A DNA stretch of 64,000 nucleotides from CAZUNB01 sp044227985 (GTDB taxonomy: Bacteria > Patescibacteriota > Saccharimonadia > Saccharimonadales > JAGPDM01): assembly GCA_044227985.1 (NCBI GenBank), contig JBGAVT010000002.1, positions 1-64,000 on the forward strand, read 5' to 3'. Made by a program: the position numbers and the translations under genes. Below, piece by piece: positions 50,139-58,805 of the stretch. Below the pieces are notes generated by a model. It saw nothing but the letters and a program-made list of their open reading frames with translations. It had not been told where the DNA came from and searched no databases. The first letter of the stretch is position 1. Every line of letters starts with the position of its first letter.

Positions 50139-50846
50139 GTGGATCAAAATCAGATGCAATTCGGTGTATATAGTAATATGCAGATTCGTGCTGCTATCAA
50201 ACATAGCCATATTGTTGCCCATCCTTTTAACGATGAACAAGTAAATGGTAGTAGTTATGACGTGACATTAGGTCACTGGTATTATTCGACCGAGATGGAC
50301 GGCGACCGTAGTCTCTATAACCCTTTCGACCAAACCGACGTAAACCGCTACTTCAGTGGCCCGCATCACTCATCTGCCCATAATCTATGGTGCGCCGAAA
50401 ATGGACGTTCTCTTATGCCAGGGATTCCTGACGACCACCCAATCATTGTATTACGACCTGGGGAACGAATTTTGGCTCACACCCATGAGTTTATTGGAAT
50501 CAAAGCCCCCGGTACAAGTACTATGCAAGCACGAAGTACTTGGGGTAGAAACGGTGTAGCCGTTTGCCTAGATGCCGGATGGGGTGATCCTGGTTACATA
50601 AACCGTTGGACAATGGAAATATATAACATGAATAAACGCGATAGCGTAGTACTTCCTGTTGGTGAACGAATCGCCCAAGTTGTTTTTTACCACACCGGCC
50701 CGGTAGAAGGAGAATATTCCAGTTTGAGCGGAAAATATCAACAAAGCCCAGAGTCTGACTTATCAGAAATTGTCCGAAACTGGAGACCAGAATCAATGTT
50801 GCCACAGGCATTCAAGGACGAACGTAAGAAACCACAAAAGATATAG
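50139..50846 (+). CDS. dcd: dCTP deaminase / dUTPase superfamily protein
   Basis: 235 residues from GTG 50139 (GAGGT 4 bases upstream); GTG 50112 and ATG 50154 are alternatives. VNGSSYDVTLGHWYY, PGERILAHTHEFIGIKAPG, TSTMQARSTWGRNGV and DAGWGDPGYINRWTMEIYN are the trimeric dUTPase/Dcd core motifs. In Dcd the catalytic Glu and Arg-Ser lie in RSS..R and TxHxxxxGW; here ARSTWGR and DAGWGDPGY are seen. It supplies dUMP for the ThyX step encoded next door, 9 bases downstream. Confidence 0.85.
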   Translation: MDQNQMQFGVYSNMQIRAAIKHSHIVAHPFNDEQVNGSSYDVTLGHWYYSTEMDGDRSLYNPFDQTDVNRYFSGPHHSSAHNLWCAENGRSLMPGIPDDHPIIVLRPGERILAHTHEFIGIKAPGTSTMQARSTWGRNGVAVCLDAGWGDPGYINRWTMEIYNMNKRDSVVLPVGERIAQVVFYHTGPVEGEYSSLSGKYQQSPESDLSEIVRNWRPESMLPQAFKDERKKPQKI

Positions 50847-50855
50847 GAGACAACG

Positions 50856-53078
50856 ATGGCAAAGGGCAAATACATTGTAATCGAAGGCGCAGATGGTAGC
50901 GGTAAAACTACCATGGCGAGAAATATTCAGGCCTTACTCTTTCAAAAACTAGGTATCAAAGCAGTTATTCTGCGCGAGCCAGGCAGTACGGAATTTGCCG
51001 ACAAAATCCGCGAAGTTCTAAAAAGTACGACTAGTCGTAGCCCTGAGGCAAACGTCTTAGCTTTTAATGCCGCACGTGCCGACACAATGCGTGAAGTTGC
51101 GAAGCATATCGAAAACGGTGGCTGGGTTATTGCTGATCGAAGCTGGATTTCCACTGTGGTGTATCAAGGTTACGGCGAAGGGCTTGATATCGACAATCTG
51201 CGACGAATCAGCCAGTACGCGGCTGCAGCTCAAGCAGACTTGACTGTAGTCTTAGATGCACCAGTTGATGTTCGACGAGCTCGTAACCACAAACGTGGTG
51301 GTAGTGATTATTTCGAGAACCAATCAGATGACTTCCATGAACGAGTGCGTCAAGGCTATTTGGAGGAAGCTGAATTTCTTGGTTTACCATTAATTAATGC
51401 TAACGATAGTGAATCTAGTATCGCTACCCAGCTATGGGGTATGGTTGAAGAGATTACTGATATTAAAAGTAAAACTAAAAAGACTAAACGTAACCCATTT
51501 GTTGAAAAGACAGAACATGGCATGCAGCCGACTGAGCTCGGCAATCAATGGCTTGGTAATGTGCTGAGTAATCCAAATAAAAATGCCTATGTTTTCAATA
51601 ACAATCTCAGCCCAATCACCATCGCAGCAGCAATGGCACGACTCAGTCGTCGTGCCGACGATATGCGAGTAACAATTCTTGACGAATTCAGCCAGATCGA
51701 AGGCAAGGACGATTCATTGCTGCGTCGGGTGATTACAGCTTACGGTGATGATTCAGTCCAACAATTAACAGGGATCCATGCTGTCGTAGAGAATGCTAGC
51801 AACCTTTTGACGAAGAAACTTGAGTGGGGAAGACTGGCTGCCTATCTTGAACAATCAACCCGATATATCTATTACGACCGTAAAACACGAGAAGGTAAGT
51901 ACCGCTATTATACGCCAACAGAGTTCGATGAATCGACCACTAAAATTTATAATGAAACGCTTGACCAGATCTTCGATCTTTACTCTATAGTTGTACACGA
52001 ATTAACAGATTTTATTACAGCTCGAGACGAAACCCCTAAAGAAGAACGAGATATCGCCTGGAAGGGGGCGATTCGCGCTCAGGCCTGCGACGTGGCACGA
52101 GCGATGCTTCCTGTGGCTACAACATCTACTGTTGGGCTGTATGCAAGTGGGCAGGCCTATGAAAGCTTAGTCATGCACTTGATGAGTGATGAGCTAGAGG
52201 AATCACGTGCAACCGGAGAAGACCTCCTTGAAGCTGGTCGCACCGTAGCAGCAACATTCCTAGAGCGAGCTGATAAACCAAGTCGTGGTGGAGCAATGCA
52301 AGCATATAGAGCCAATACAAGAAATGCCGTCGCAGAAATCACCGAGAAACTGCTGTCTAATACTGGCTATAGCGACGATAAACGAGACGTGCATTTAGTC
52401 AGTACATCCATGCGTAACGAACTGGATGTCGTACCGTATATCCTTTACGAAGCCTCCGAACTATCACTTGATGAGTTACAAAAAGAAGTAGCCGATTGGA
52501 GCTATGATAAAAAACTAGAAGTCTTTAATGCCTACATTGGAGAGAGATTAAACCGACGACACAAGCCAGGGCGGGCATTTGAGCATATCGAGTACAACTG
52601 GGATTTAATGTGTGACTACGGTATTTTCCGCGATTTACAGCGTCATCGCATGGTTGAAGGTCTTCAGTGGCAGAAGCTTACACCACGTTACGGCTATGAA
52701 ACACCAAAATTAATTGAAGATGCTAACTTAACCGAAGCATACGACCAAGCTTTTGAGCTGAGCCAGCATCTTTTTAGTCGGCTTCAAGCTTTAGGCTTAT
52801 ATGAACAAGCGCAGTATGCAACGTTAATGGGTCACCGTATGCGGTGGAAAATTTCTTTCAATGCTCGTGAAGCTTTTCATTTCATGGAACTACGAACAGC
52901 CCCACAAGGCCACCCAGCATATCGAGCACTTGTGAAAACCATGCATGAGCAGCTTTCAGAAATCCACCCACTGACAGGGGGCGCTATGAAGTTTGTTAAT
53001 CAAGACGAAGACGCCGCACTAACTCGTCTCGCAGCCGAACGCTACACTCAGTTTAAGCTCAACCAACTAGGCCAGTGA
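50856..53078 (+). CDS. thymidylate kinase fused to a tandem ThyX-like thymidylate synthase
   Basis: 740 residues. Residues 1-205 are thymidylate kinase: P-loop EGADGSGKTTMA, REPGSTEFADKIRE (DRX-type later as ADRSWISTVVYQG), YLEEAEFLGLPLINAN. Residues ~225-740 contain two ThyX-like units. The first holds GDDSVQQLTGIHAVVENAS and LEQSTRYIYYDRK. The second holds FRDLQRHRMVEGLQWQKLTPRYGY. The ThyX signature RHRxxSxNExSxRY appears split: unit one keeps ExSxRY, unit two keeps RHR. ThyX makes dTMP from dUMP with FAD and NADPH; Tmk makes dTDP, so the fusion channels two successive steps. Confidence 0.9.
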   Translation: MAKGKYIVIEGADGSGKTTMARNIQALLFQKLGIKAVILREPGSTEFADKIREVLKSTTSRSPEANVLAFNAARADTMREVAKHIENGGWVIADRSWISTVVYQGYGEGLDIDNLRRISQYAAAAQADLTVVLDAPVDVRRARNHKRGGSDYFENQSDDFHERVRQGYLEEAEFLGLPLINANDSESSIATQLWGMVEEITDIKSKTKKTKRNPFVEKTEHGMQPTELGNQWLGNVLSNPNKNAYVFNNNLSPITIAAAMARLSRRADDMRVTILDEFSQIEGKDDSLLRRVITAYGDDSVQQLTGIHAVVENASNLLTKKLEWGRLAAYLEQSTRYIYYDRKTREGKYRYYTPTEFDESTTKIYNETLDQIFDLYSIVVHELTDFITARDETPKEERDIAWKGAIRAQACDVARAMLPVATTSTVGLYASGQAYESLVMHLMSDELEESRATGEDLLEAGRTVAATFLERADKPSRGGAMQAYRANTRNAVAEITEKLLSNTGYSDDKRDVHLVSTSMRNELDVVPYILYEASELSLDELQKEVADWSYDKKLEVFNAYIGERLNRRHKPGRAFEHIEYNWDLMCDYGIFRDLQRHRMVEGLQWQKLTPRYGYETPKLIEDANLTEAYDQAFELSQHLFSRLQALGLYEQAQYATLMGHRMRWKISFNAREAFHFMELRTAPQGHPAYRALVKTMHEQLSEIHPLTGGAMKFVNQDEDAALTRLAAERYTQFKLNQLGQ

Positions 53079-53148
53079 TCTATCGATGCTTGTAGCCGAC
53101 TTCATTAACACAATAATTACAATAGAATTCAAATAAAACAACTAAAAA

Positions 53149-53706
53149 TTACATTTTACTCAGAATCTTTTCCGTGCTTAACACTTCGCAGAACTCTCCA
53201 CTCAAACTAGCTAGAGCTAAGTCGTGTACGTTGTTAGCACTAAAAACCTTGCCATCATAGCTCTGTCTTTCAAACGTTGCTGTAGCATCGTTAATCACAA
53301 TACAAGAAAAACCTAAATTAGCTGCCATTCTGGTAGTTGTTGATACACAGTGGTCAGTGGTTAGGCCTACTATTACCAATGGATTTGCCTCCATTTCTAA
53401 TAACAATTGTTCGAGGTTTGTACCTATAAAAGCACTGTTCACCTTTTTTATTATTATAGTTTCTCCGCGTTCCGGCCTTGCAACTGATTTGTACTGATTG
53501 CCGATGTTCTCGGGATGGAGAAGTGAATTCGCATCGGATGAATCATGCTTTACGTGTATTATTGGCAAATTTTTCTTTCTCCAAGCTTCCAGCAACTTCC
53601 CGATATTGTCTTCAGCTTCCAAGTTATTTCTTTCTCCCCAGCTAGGATCATCGAAACCTATCTGTATGTCGATAAGAATGAGGGTAGGGTTTCTAAGGTG
53701 TTTCAT
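53149..53706 (-). CDS. isochorismatase-like cysteine hydrolase
   Basis: 185 residues. Catalytic Asp in TLILIDIQIGFDD, a Lys in the middle (IIIKKVNSAFIGT), and nucleophile Cys in VGLTTDHCVSTTTRMAANLG. NDATATF is typical. Members hydrolyse nicotinamide, ureidoacrylate or related amides; the group cannot be fixed. TATATT lies upstream on the minus strand. Confidence 0.88.
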   Translation of the reverse strand: MKHLRNPTLILIDIQIGFDDPSWGERNNLEAEDNIGKLLEAWRKKNLPIIHVKHDSSDANSLLHPENIGNQYKSVARPERGETIIIKKVNSAFIGTNLEQLLLEMEANPLVIVGLTTDHCVSTTTRMAANLGFSCIVINDATATFERQSYDGKVFSANNVHDLALASLSGEFCEVLSTEKILSKM

Positions 53707-53929
53707 TGTATTTTTTAATATATATCTGCTATTTTAGTTTAGCACTCAAGTTTTCGGTCAACAATCTTGTTTTCAACAAGGAGCATAGACGATAATCCAG
53801 TGACTAGGTAAGCTGCATATTATATGGGTAATTAGATTCATTGTTATTTCTTTAATTTACCTTCACTCTCATGGCTAACGAACCAATATATTTCTATCTA
53901 AAATTGTTAAAATATACAATTTTCGCTTT

Positions 53930-53958
53930 TTGACAAAAGACGCTCAATAAAGTATCAT
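53930..53958 (+). promoter_or_regulatory. promoter of the leuA attenuator operon
   Basis: TTGACA (53930-53935), a 17-base spacer and TATCAT (53953-53958). The ATG of the leader peptide is 8 bases after the -10 box, so the leader peptide is read from a leaderless transcript. The upstream 190 bases after the hydrolase are AT-rich and hold no gene that I can support. Confidence 0.8.
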
Positions 53959-53965
53959 CGGAAAT

Positions 53966-54043
53966 ATGAATTTTTTGAATAAAAGAATTGATCAGCTGCT
54001 ACTAATCGCGCTTGTGCGTGATGAGCTGGAGCCTGCTTACTAA
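53966..54043 (+). CDS. leader peptide of the leuA operon
   Basis: 25 residues, MNFLNKRIDQLLLIALVRDE-LEPAY, with the control run Leu-Leu-Leu-Ile-Ala-Leu-Val (codons CTG CTA CTA ATC GCG CTT GTG). The control codons overlap a 7-bp hairpin (ATCGCGC 54005-54011/GCGTGAT 54016-54022). CTGGAGCC near the end of the peptide (54026-54033) can pair with GGTTCCAG (54074-54081), the left arm of the terminator. This is the layout of ribosome-mediated attenuation by charged Leu/Ile/Val tRNA. Confidence 0.75.
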   Translation: MNFLNKRIDQLLLIALVRDELEPAY

Positions 54044-54065
54044 GCCACGACACAAGCCTAAAATA

Positions 54066-54099
54066 TTAAAAAGGGTTCCAGTTTCGGAACCATTTTTAA
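54066..54099 (+). terminator. attenuator terminator before leuA
   Basis: Stem GGTTCC/GGAACC with loop AGTTTC, extended past a G-A mismatch by TTAAAAA/TTTTTAA. The T-run is part of the right arm. Its left arm also pairs with 54026-54033, giving mutually exclusive structures. Confidence 0.85.
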
Positions 54100-54124
54100 T
54101 TTACAATATTTTAGGAGAATTTCA

Positions 54125-54226
54125 ATGAGCGACACAGAGAAACAAATGCAATTTAGGGCAATTTCACGTATCATTAAGCGTGAACAAATCGTAATTGGAG
54201 ATGATGGTGCCGTACCGAGAAGCTAA
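54125..54226 (+). CDS. 33-residue frame overlapping the leuA start
   Basis: MSDTEKQMQFRAISRIIKRE, then QIVIGDDGAVPRS. It has the better ribosome-binding site (TTAGGAG, 8 bases upstream), while the leuA ATGs at 54201/54204 lack a well-spaced one. It could be a small coupled protein that feeds ribosomes to leuA, or the true N-terminus of LeuA cut off by a one-base frame error. Confidence 0.45.
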   Translation: MSDTEKQMQFRAISRIIKREQIVIGDDGAVPRS

Positions 54227-55772
54227 TAAAGTTTTAATTTTTGACACGACCTTGCGTGATGGCGAACAAAGTCCTGGTATTTCTCTGAACAAAACAGAAA
54301 AACTAACAATCGCACACGCTCTGGCTGAGCTTGGTGTCGACGTCATCGAAGCTGGATTTCCAATTGCTAGTATCGGTGATTTTGAAGCCGTTCAAGCAAT
54401 TGCGCGAGAAGTGCATGGTCCTACTATTTGTGGACTTGCTCGAGCGGTCAACGGTGATATCGACCGTGCATGGGAGGCGATCAAAGACGCTGAAAAACCT
54501 CGTATCCACACCTTTATTGCAACCAGCAAGGTTCACATGGAGCATAAGCTGAAGATGACACCGGAAAAAGTCGCGGAAAAGGCCAATGCAGCTGTTGCTC
54601 GCGCTAAAAGCTATACTGACGATGTCGAGTTTAGTCCCGAAGACGCTGCTAGAACAAGCCTAGACGTCATGCTGGCCGTTATACAGGCGGCGGTTGATGC
54701 TGGAGCAACAACTATTAACATCCCTGATACTGTTGGTTACACAACACCACACGAGTTTGCGGAACGAATTGCTGAGGTTAGGAAAAACATAAAAGGTGAT
54801 TATATAATTTCCACTCATTGCCATAATGATCTTGGCATGGCGACTGCAAACAGCTTGGCTGGAGTAGGTGCTGGTGCCCGGCAAGTAGAAGTGGCGGTCA
54901 ACGGAATCGGCGAACGGGCAGGTAATGCGGCTTTAGAAGAGATTGTTATGGCTATTAAGCTGAAGTCGGATAGCTACGGCGGTGTTTATACTGAAGTCGA
55001 TTCAAAGCTTATCACTCGGACAAGCCGACTTGTCAGTAATCTAACTGGCTATCCGGTTCAGTACAACAAAGCGATTGTTGGCCGCAATGCTTTTTCTCAT
55101 GAGTCGGGTATTCATCAAGATGGAGTTATCAAGAAGCGCGAAACTTACGAGATTATAGACCCAGCAGATGTTGGCGCTGGTGAAAGCCAAATTATCCTTG
55201 GAAAACACTCTGGCCGTGCGGCAATTTCATCTGCACTAAAAAAATTAGGTCACGAGCTAGACAAAAACCAAATGGATGAAGTTTTCATTGATTTCAAAGC
55301 CTTAGCTGATCAAAAAAATAATGTGTCTAATGCTGATTTAAGCGCAATTGTTGACTCCACCGTTCTTCACTTAAACGATACAAACAATCGCTACGAGTTA
55401 GAGTCCGCTTCTTTTGCGCTTAATGATGACGAAAAGCCGTCGGCTACTATCAAAATCAAAACACCTAACGGCGAAACTATCGAACAATCTGCAGTCGGTA
55501 ACGGCATGGTAGATGCGGTTTGCACCGCTATCCGTGAAGTAGTTGGGCTTAAGATTGAACTTGTCGAGTATCTCGTCCAGGCAGTAACTGAAAGTATTGA
55601 TGCACTTGCGTCCGTTAATATACAGCTACGTTCACACGATAAAGTCGCAACTGGGCGAGGCAGTGATACTGATGTTGTCCGTGCTTCTGCAAAAGCCTAC
55701 CTCGACGCGGTAAATCGACTACTCACGATTGATGATGATAGAAATATGAAAACGAAGGCTCGGGGACAGTAA
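54201..55772 (+). CDS. leuA: 2-isopropylmalate synthase (LeuA-type)
   Basis: 523 residues from ATG 54201. The catalytic TIM barrel has LIFDTTLRDGEQSPGISLN, GLARAVNGDIDRAWEA, FSPEDAARTSLDVM, ISTHCHNDLGMATANSLAGV (metal-binding HxH as STHCHND) and NGIGERAGNAALEE. The C-terminal regulatory domain is present (SVNIQLRSHDKVATGRGSDT-type), as needed for leucine feedback. The enzyme condenses acetyl-CoA with 2-oxoisovalerate; related enzymes use pyruvate (citramalate) or 2-oxoglutarate. leuB, leuC and leuD are not in the window. First main gene of an operon with flavodoxin and kor. Confidence 0.88.
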   Translation: MMVPYREANKVLIFDTTLRDGEQSPGISLNKTEKLTIAHALAELGVDVIEAGFPIASIGDFEAVQAIAREVHGPTICGLARAVNGDIDRAWEAIKDAEKPRIHTFIATSKVHMEHKLKMTPEKVAEKANAAVARAKSYTDDVEFSPEDAARTSLDVMLAVIQAAVDAGATTINIPDTVGYTTPHEFAERIAEVRKNIKGDYIISTHCHNDLGMATANSLAGVGAGARQVEVAVNGIGERAGNAALEEIVMAIKLKSDSYGGVYTEVDSKLITRTSRLVSNLTGYPVQYNKAIVGRNAFSHESGIHQDGVIKKRETYEIIDPADVGAGESQIILGKHSGRAAISSALKKLGHELDKNQMDEVFIDFKALADQKNNVSNADLSAIVDSTVLHLNDTNNRYELESASFALNDDEKPSATIKIKTPNGETIEQSAVGNGMVDAVCTAIREVVGLKIELVEYLVQAVTESIDALASVNIQLRSHDKVATGRGSDTDVVRASAKAYLDAVNRLLTIDDDRNMKTKARGQ

Positions 55773-56207
55773 ATGATTCAGGCAATCTACGCTAGCACAT
55801 CCGGAAATGTTGAGTACGTGATGACGCAGATTGCTAAACTTGAACCACGAGTGAGCTTGTTACGAGCAGAATATATAGAATCCGGATCTTTTGATAGCGA
55901 CATATTCATATTTGCAACTTCGACATGGGCTCACGGCGAAGTAAATCCATTTTTCGTTCCCGTCCTCAAACAAATTGAGAATCTCGATATGACTGGCAAA
56001 AAAGCATTTTTTATCGGTCTCGGTGATAATCGTTATGAACCCGTATTGTTCTGTGAGGCTATCAATATTACCCGTAGAGCCTTCGATGCTTCGGGCGGCC
56101 AATCACTCGGGAAAACATTTAGACTCAATGGTGATCCGTATACTCAGGAAGATAAAGTCGAAGACTGGGTAAAGAATATGTTGCAAAAGGAGCTTATAAA
56201 TGCGTAA
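55773..56207 (+). CDS. flavodoxin
   Basis: 144 residues. FMN phosphate loop AIYASTSGNVEYVM, isoalloxazine-side loops ATSTWAHGEV and IGLGDNRYEPVLFCEAI. A small soluble electron carrier. It starts directly after the leuA stop and overlaps korA by 8 bases, so it is the likely electron acceptor of the 2-oxoacid oxidoreductase, taking the place of ferredoxin. It could also feed the P450 at 1820, which is only an inference. Confidence 0.88.
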   Translation: MIQAIYASTSGNVEYVMTQIAKLEPRVSLLRAEYIESGSFDSDIFIFATSTWAHGEVNPFFVPVLKQIENLDMTGKKAFFIGLGDNRYEPVLFCEAINITRRAFDASGGQSLGKTFRLNGDPYTQEDKVEDWVKNMLQKELINA

Positions 56208-57933
56208 AGATCGTCTGCGTATAAAGTTTGCCGGTGAGAGCGGTCAGGGGATCGACTCAGTCGGTAAAGCTATCACTGAAGCCTTGGTTTGGGCCGGGTA
56301 TTACACCTTTGGTTACCGTGAGTATCCAAGTCTAATTAAGGGTGCTTGGGCCAATTATCAAGTAGATGTTTCAGATCAACCGCTACAGTCAAGCTCTGAA
56401 AAATGCGACATTCTGCTATGTATCAGTCGTTATAGTATTTATGAATATTTGCCAACGCTTGCCGACGGAGGTCAGCTAATTCACAGTATGGAAAGGTTAG
56501 AGCTACCTGACGAGCTACAAGATTTTGTCAGCGATCACAACATCACTATTGAATATGTAAAAGCGATTGAGATTGCCGAAGCTCAGGGCGGCAATGCATT
56601 GATGGAGAACGTTGTTTTGGTCGGCGTACTCTGGCAGTTACTGGGAATACGACTTGAACCGTTTCAAAATGAGCTCAAAAAGCTATTTGCTAAAAAACCA
56701 GATTTACTAGAACTTGACCTTAAATGCGCCGAAGCTGGCTATGTTTATAAAACACAACACGCGAAAAAAATTGATTTCACGACTATGTTTAAATCAAATA
56801 TGAAACTTATTAAGAACCAAGTAATCGACGGTAACTACGCAATCAGTAAAGGTGCGGTCGATGCCAGCGTCAGGGCTTTTTATGCTTATCCGATGACGCC
56901 AAGCTCATCCGTACTGACTTATCTGGCTGACTGGCAATTTGAAACCAAGATGGTCGTGAAGCAGATAGAAGATGAAATATCGGCTGCCCAATTTACGATT
57001 GGTAGTAGTTTTATGGGAACCCGAGCCATGACCGCAACGAGTGGTGGAGGCTTTGATCTCATGACGGAAAGTGTTAGTTTGGCTGGAATAACCGAAACTC
57101 CACTCGTCATATTTTTGTCACAACGACCCGGGCCTGGCACCGGGCTTCCAACTTGGACAATGGCAAGTGATTTGCCAATAGCGGTCTACGGCGGACATGG
57201 TGAATTTGCCCGAATCGTTGTGGCGGCAAGCGATCCGAAAACTGCTTATCGCGTTACACAGGAGGCTCATAACCTAGCGGAAATGTATCGAGTGCCAGTG
57301 ATAATCTTGTCAGAAAAACAGATAGCCGAATCGCTTTATAATATTGATAGTTTAGGTGAAAAAGTACCTATTAAACGTCAATTAACAGATACACCAATCA
57401 TTCCAGAATCAGCGAGTGATTTCTACAATGAACACGAAACAGGTGTCAGCACACGATGGTTCCCGGGTGATAACTTACCAGTTTTTCTCTCTAATAGTGA
57501 TGAGCACGACGGTGAAGGAAATTCAATTGAAGATGGTCCAACCACAAAGCTTCAATATGGTAAGCGTATAGCAAAACAAAAATTAATTGAGGACGCTTTG
57601 CCGCTACCAAAAATTTATGGCAATAAAGAATCTAAAAACTACATAATCGGCTGGGGGAGTACGGCAAATACTGTGCTTGATTTAATCGATAACTATGAGA
57701 ACCTAGCTTACGTACATTTCGAATATCTTTGGCCGTTGAATGCAGCTAAAATTGCTGAGCTGCTAGATAATAAGACCTTGTTTAGCGTTGAAAACAACTA
57801 CACCTCCCAATTAGCAACGTTGCTGAAGTCTCAGCTACCGCTCGAATTCGCGAAGCAGTTTACAAAGTATGATGGTCGCGGATTTTTCGTTGAAGATATG
57901 GAAGCAATCTTAGACGAGGTGAATCAATCATGA
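56200..57933 (+). CDS. korA: 2-oxoacid:acceptor oxidoreductase, gamma-alpha fusion subunit
   Basis: 577 residues. Residues ~1-185 are the gamma domain (RIKFAGESGQGIDSVGKAIT, YREYPSLIKGAWANYQV). Residues ~200-577 form the alpha domain (NYAISKGAVDASVRAFYAYP, TPSSSVLTYLADW, VKQIEDEISAAQFTIGSSFM with the conserved Glu, RPGPGTGLPTWTMASDL). The complex oxidatively decarboxylates a 2-oxoacid with CoA to acyl-CoA and a reduced carrier. The gamma-alpha fusion is common in KorA-type enzymes. Exact substrate unknown: pyruvate, 2-oxobutyrate, 2-oxoisovalerate and 2-oxoglutarate remain open. Confidence 0.9.
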   Translation: MRKDRLRIKFAGESGQGIDSVGKAITEALVWAGYYTFGYREYPSLIKGAWANYQVDVSDQPLQSSSEKCDILLCISRYSIYEYLPTLADGGQLIHSMERLELPDELQDFVSDHNITIEYVKAIEIAEAQGGNALMENVVLVGVLWQLLGIRLEPFQNELKKLFAKKPDLLELDLKCAEAGYVYKTQHAKKIDFTTMFKSNMKLIKNQVIDGNYAISKGAVDASVRAFYAYPMTPSSSVLTYLADWQFETKMVVKQIEDEISAAQFTIGSSFMGTRAMTATSGGGFDLMTESVSLAGITETPLVIFLSQRPGPGTGLPTWTMASDLPIAVYGGHGEFARIVVAASDPKTAYRVTQEAHNLAEMYRVPVIILSEKQIAESLYNIDSLGEKVPIKRQLTDTPIIPESASDFYNEHETGVSTRWFPGDNLPVFLSNSDEHDGEGNSIEDGPTTKLQYGKRIAKQKLIEDALPLPKIYGNKESKNYIIGWGSTANTVLDLIDNYENLAYVHFEYLWPLNAAKIAELLDNKTLFSVENNYTSQLATLLKSQLPLEFAKQFTKYDGRGFFVEDMEAILDEVNQS

Positions 57934-58805
57934 GTTGTGGAAGCTGCCCATCACTAGAGGATTGCGATCCAGGAACGCGAGCAAGTTTTGCTAGTAAAAA
58001 TCTCTATACTTGGTGTACAAACTGCGGAAATTATGGAATTTTCGGAGCAGTCAAAAATGCTTTAACACAGGAGAATAAAAAACCACATGAAGTTTTATTA
58101 GCTTTTGATATTGGTTGCAACAGCAACGGTGCTGATAAGATTTCTGGCTACCGCTTCAAAGGACTCCACGGACGAGTGATACCATTTGCCTGCGGCGCTA
58201 GTATTGCTAATCAAGACGTTCCAGTGCTTGCGTTTGCTGGCGATGGAGCCACGCTCGGCGAGGGCATTAGCCACTTTGTTCACGCCGTACGCACTAACTA
58301 CAATGTCACTTTTATCTTACATAACAATTATAACTACGGCTTAACAACTGGGCAGGCCAGTCCAGCTACACCAGACGGCATACCTATGAAAGTGTCTCCC
58401 TATGGAACGACTGCCGAGCAGCTCAATGTATCGCAGCTCGTCATGTCTCTTAAGCCAAGCTTTTATGCTCGTAGCTATTCGGGCCACGTTGGGCACATGA
58501 CAAATGTGATTCGTAAAGGCATGCAACATAAGGGGTTTTCGGTCGTTGAAGTCATGCAGGCCTGTCCAACCTTTAATAAGGCCACGCCACACATGTGGTA
58601 TATGGAACGAGCTTTTGATATCAGCGACATTAAAGATTACGATAAAACTGATCTTGAACAAGCTAGACGAGTAGCCAATGACTTAACAGACAAAATTGCC
58701 ATTGGCGTTTTATATCAACGCGAAGATATGCCTGATTTCATGGCTAAACAACAACAACGCAAGAACGAAACCACTAACCTATCCTCAGAAGTATCAATTA
58801 ACTAA
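57930..58805 (+). CDS. korB: 2-oxoacid:acceptor oxidoreductase, beta subunit (TPP-binding)
   Basis: 291 residues. The TPP motif is FAGDGATLGEGISHFVHAVR to FILHNNYNYGLTTGQ. Cluster cysteines are in YTWCTNCGNYGIF and the later QACPTFNKATPH. An additional N-terminal Cys trio (MSCGSCPSLEDCDPGTR) is unusual for the short beta subunit. It overlaps korA by 4 bases. The last 12 bases overlap the convergent gene. Confidence 0.92.
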   Translation: MSCGSCPSLEDCDPGTRASFASKNLYTWCTNCGNYGIFGAVKNALTQENKKPHEVLLAFDIGCNSNGADKISGYRFKGLHGRVIPFACGASIANQDVPVLAFAGDGATLGEGISHFVHAVRTNYNVTFILHNNYNYGLTTGQASPATPDGIPMKVSPYGTTAEQLNVSQLVMSLKPSFYARSYSGHVGHMTNVIRKGMQHKGFSVVEVMQACPTFNKATPHMWYMERAFDISDIKDYDKTDLEQARRVANDLTDKIAIGVLYQREDMPDFMAKQQQRKNETTNLSSEVSIN

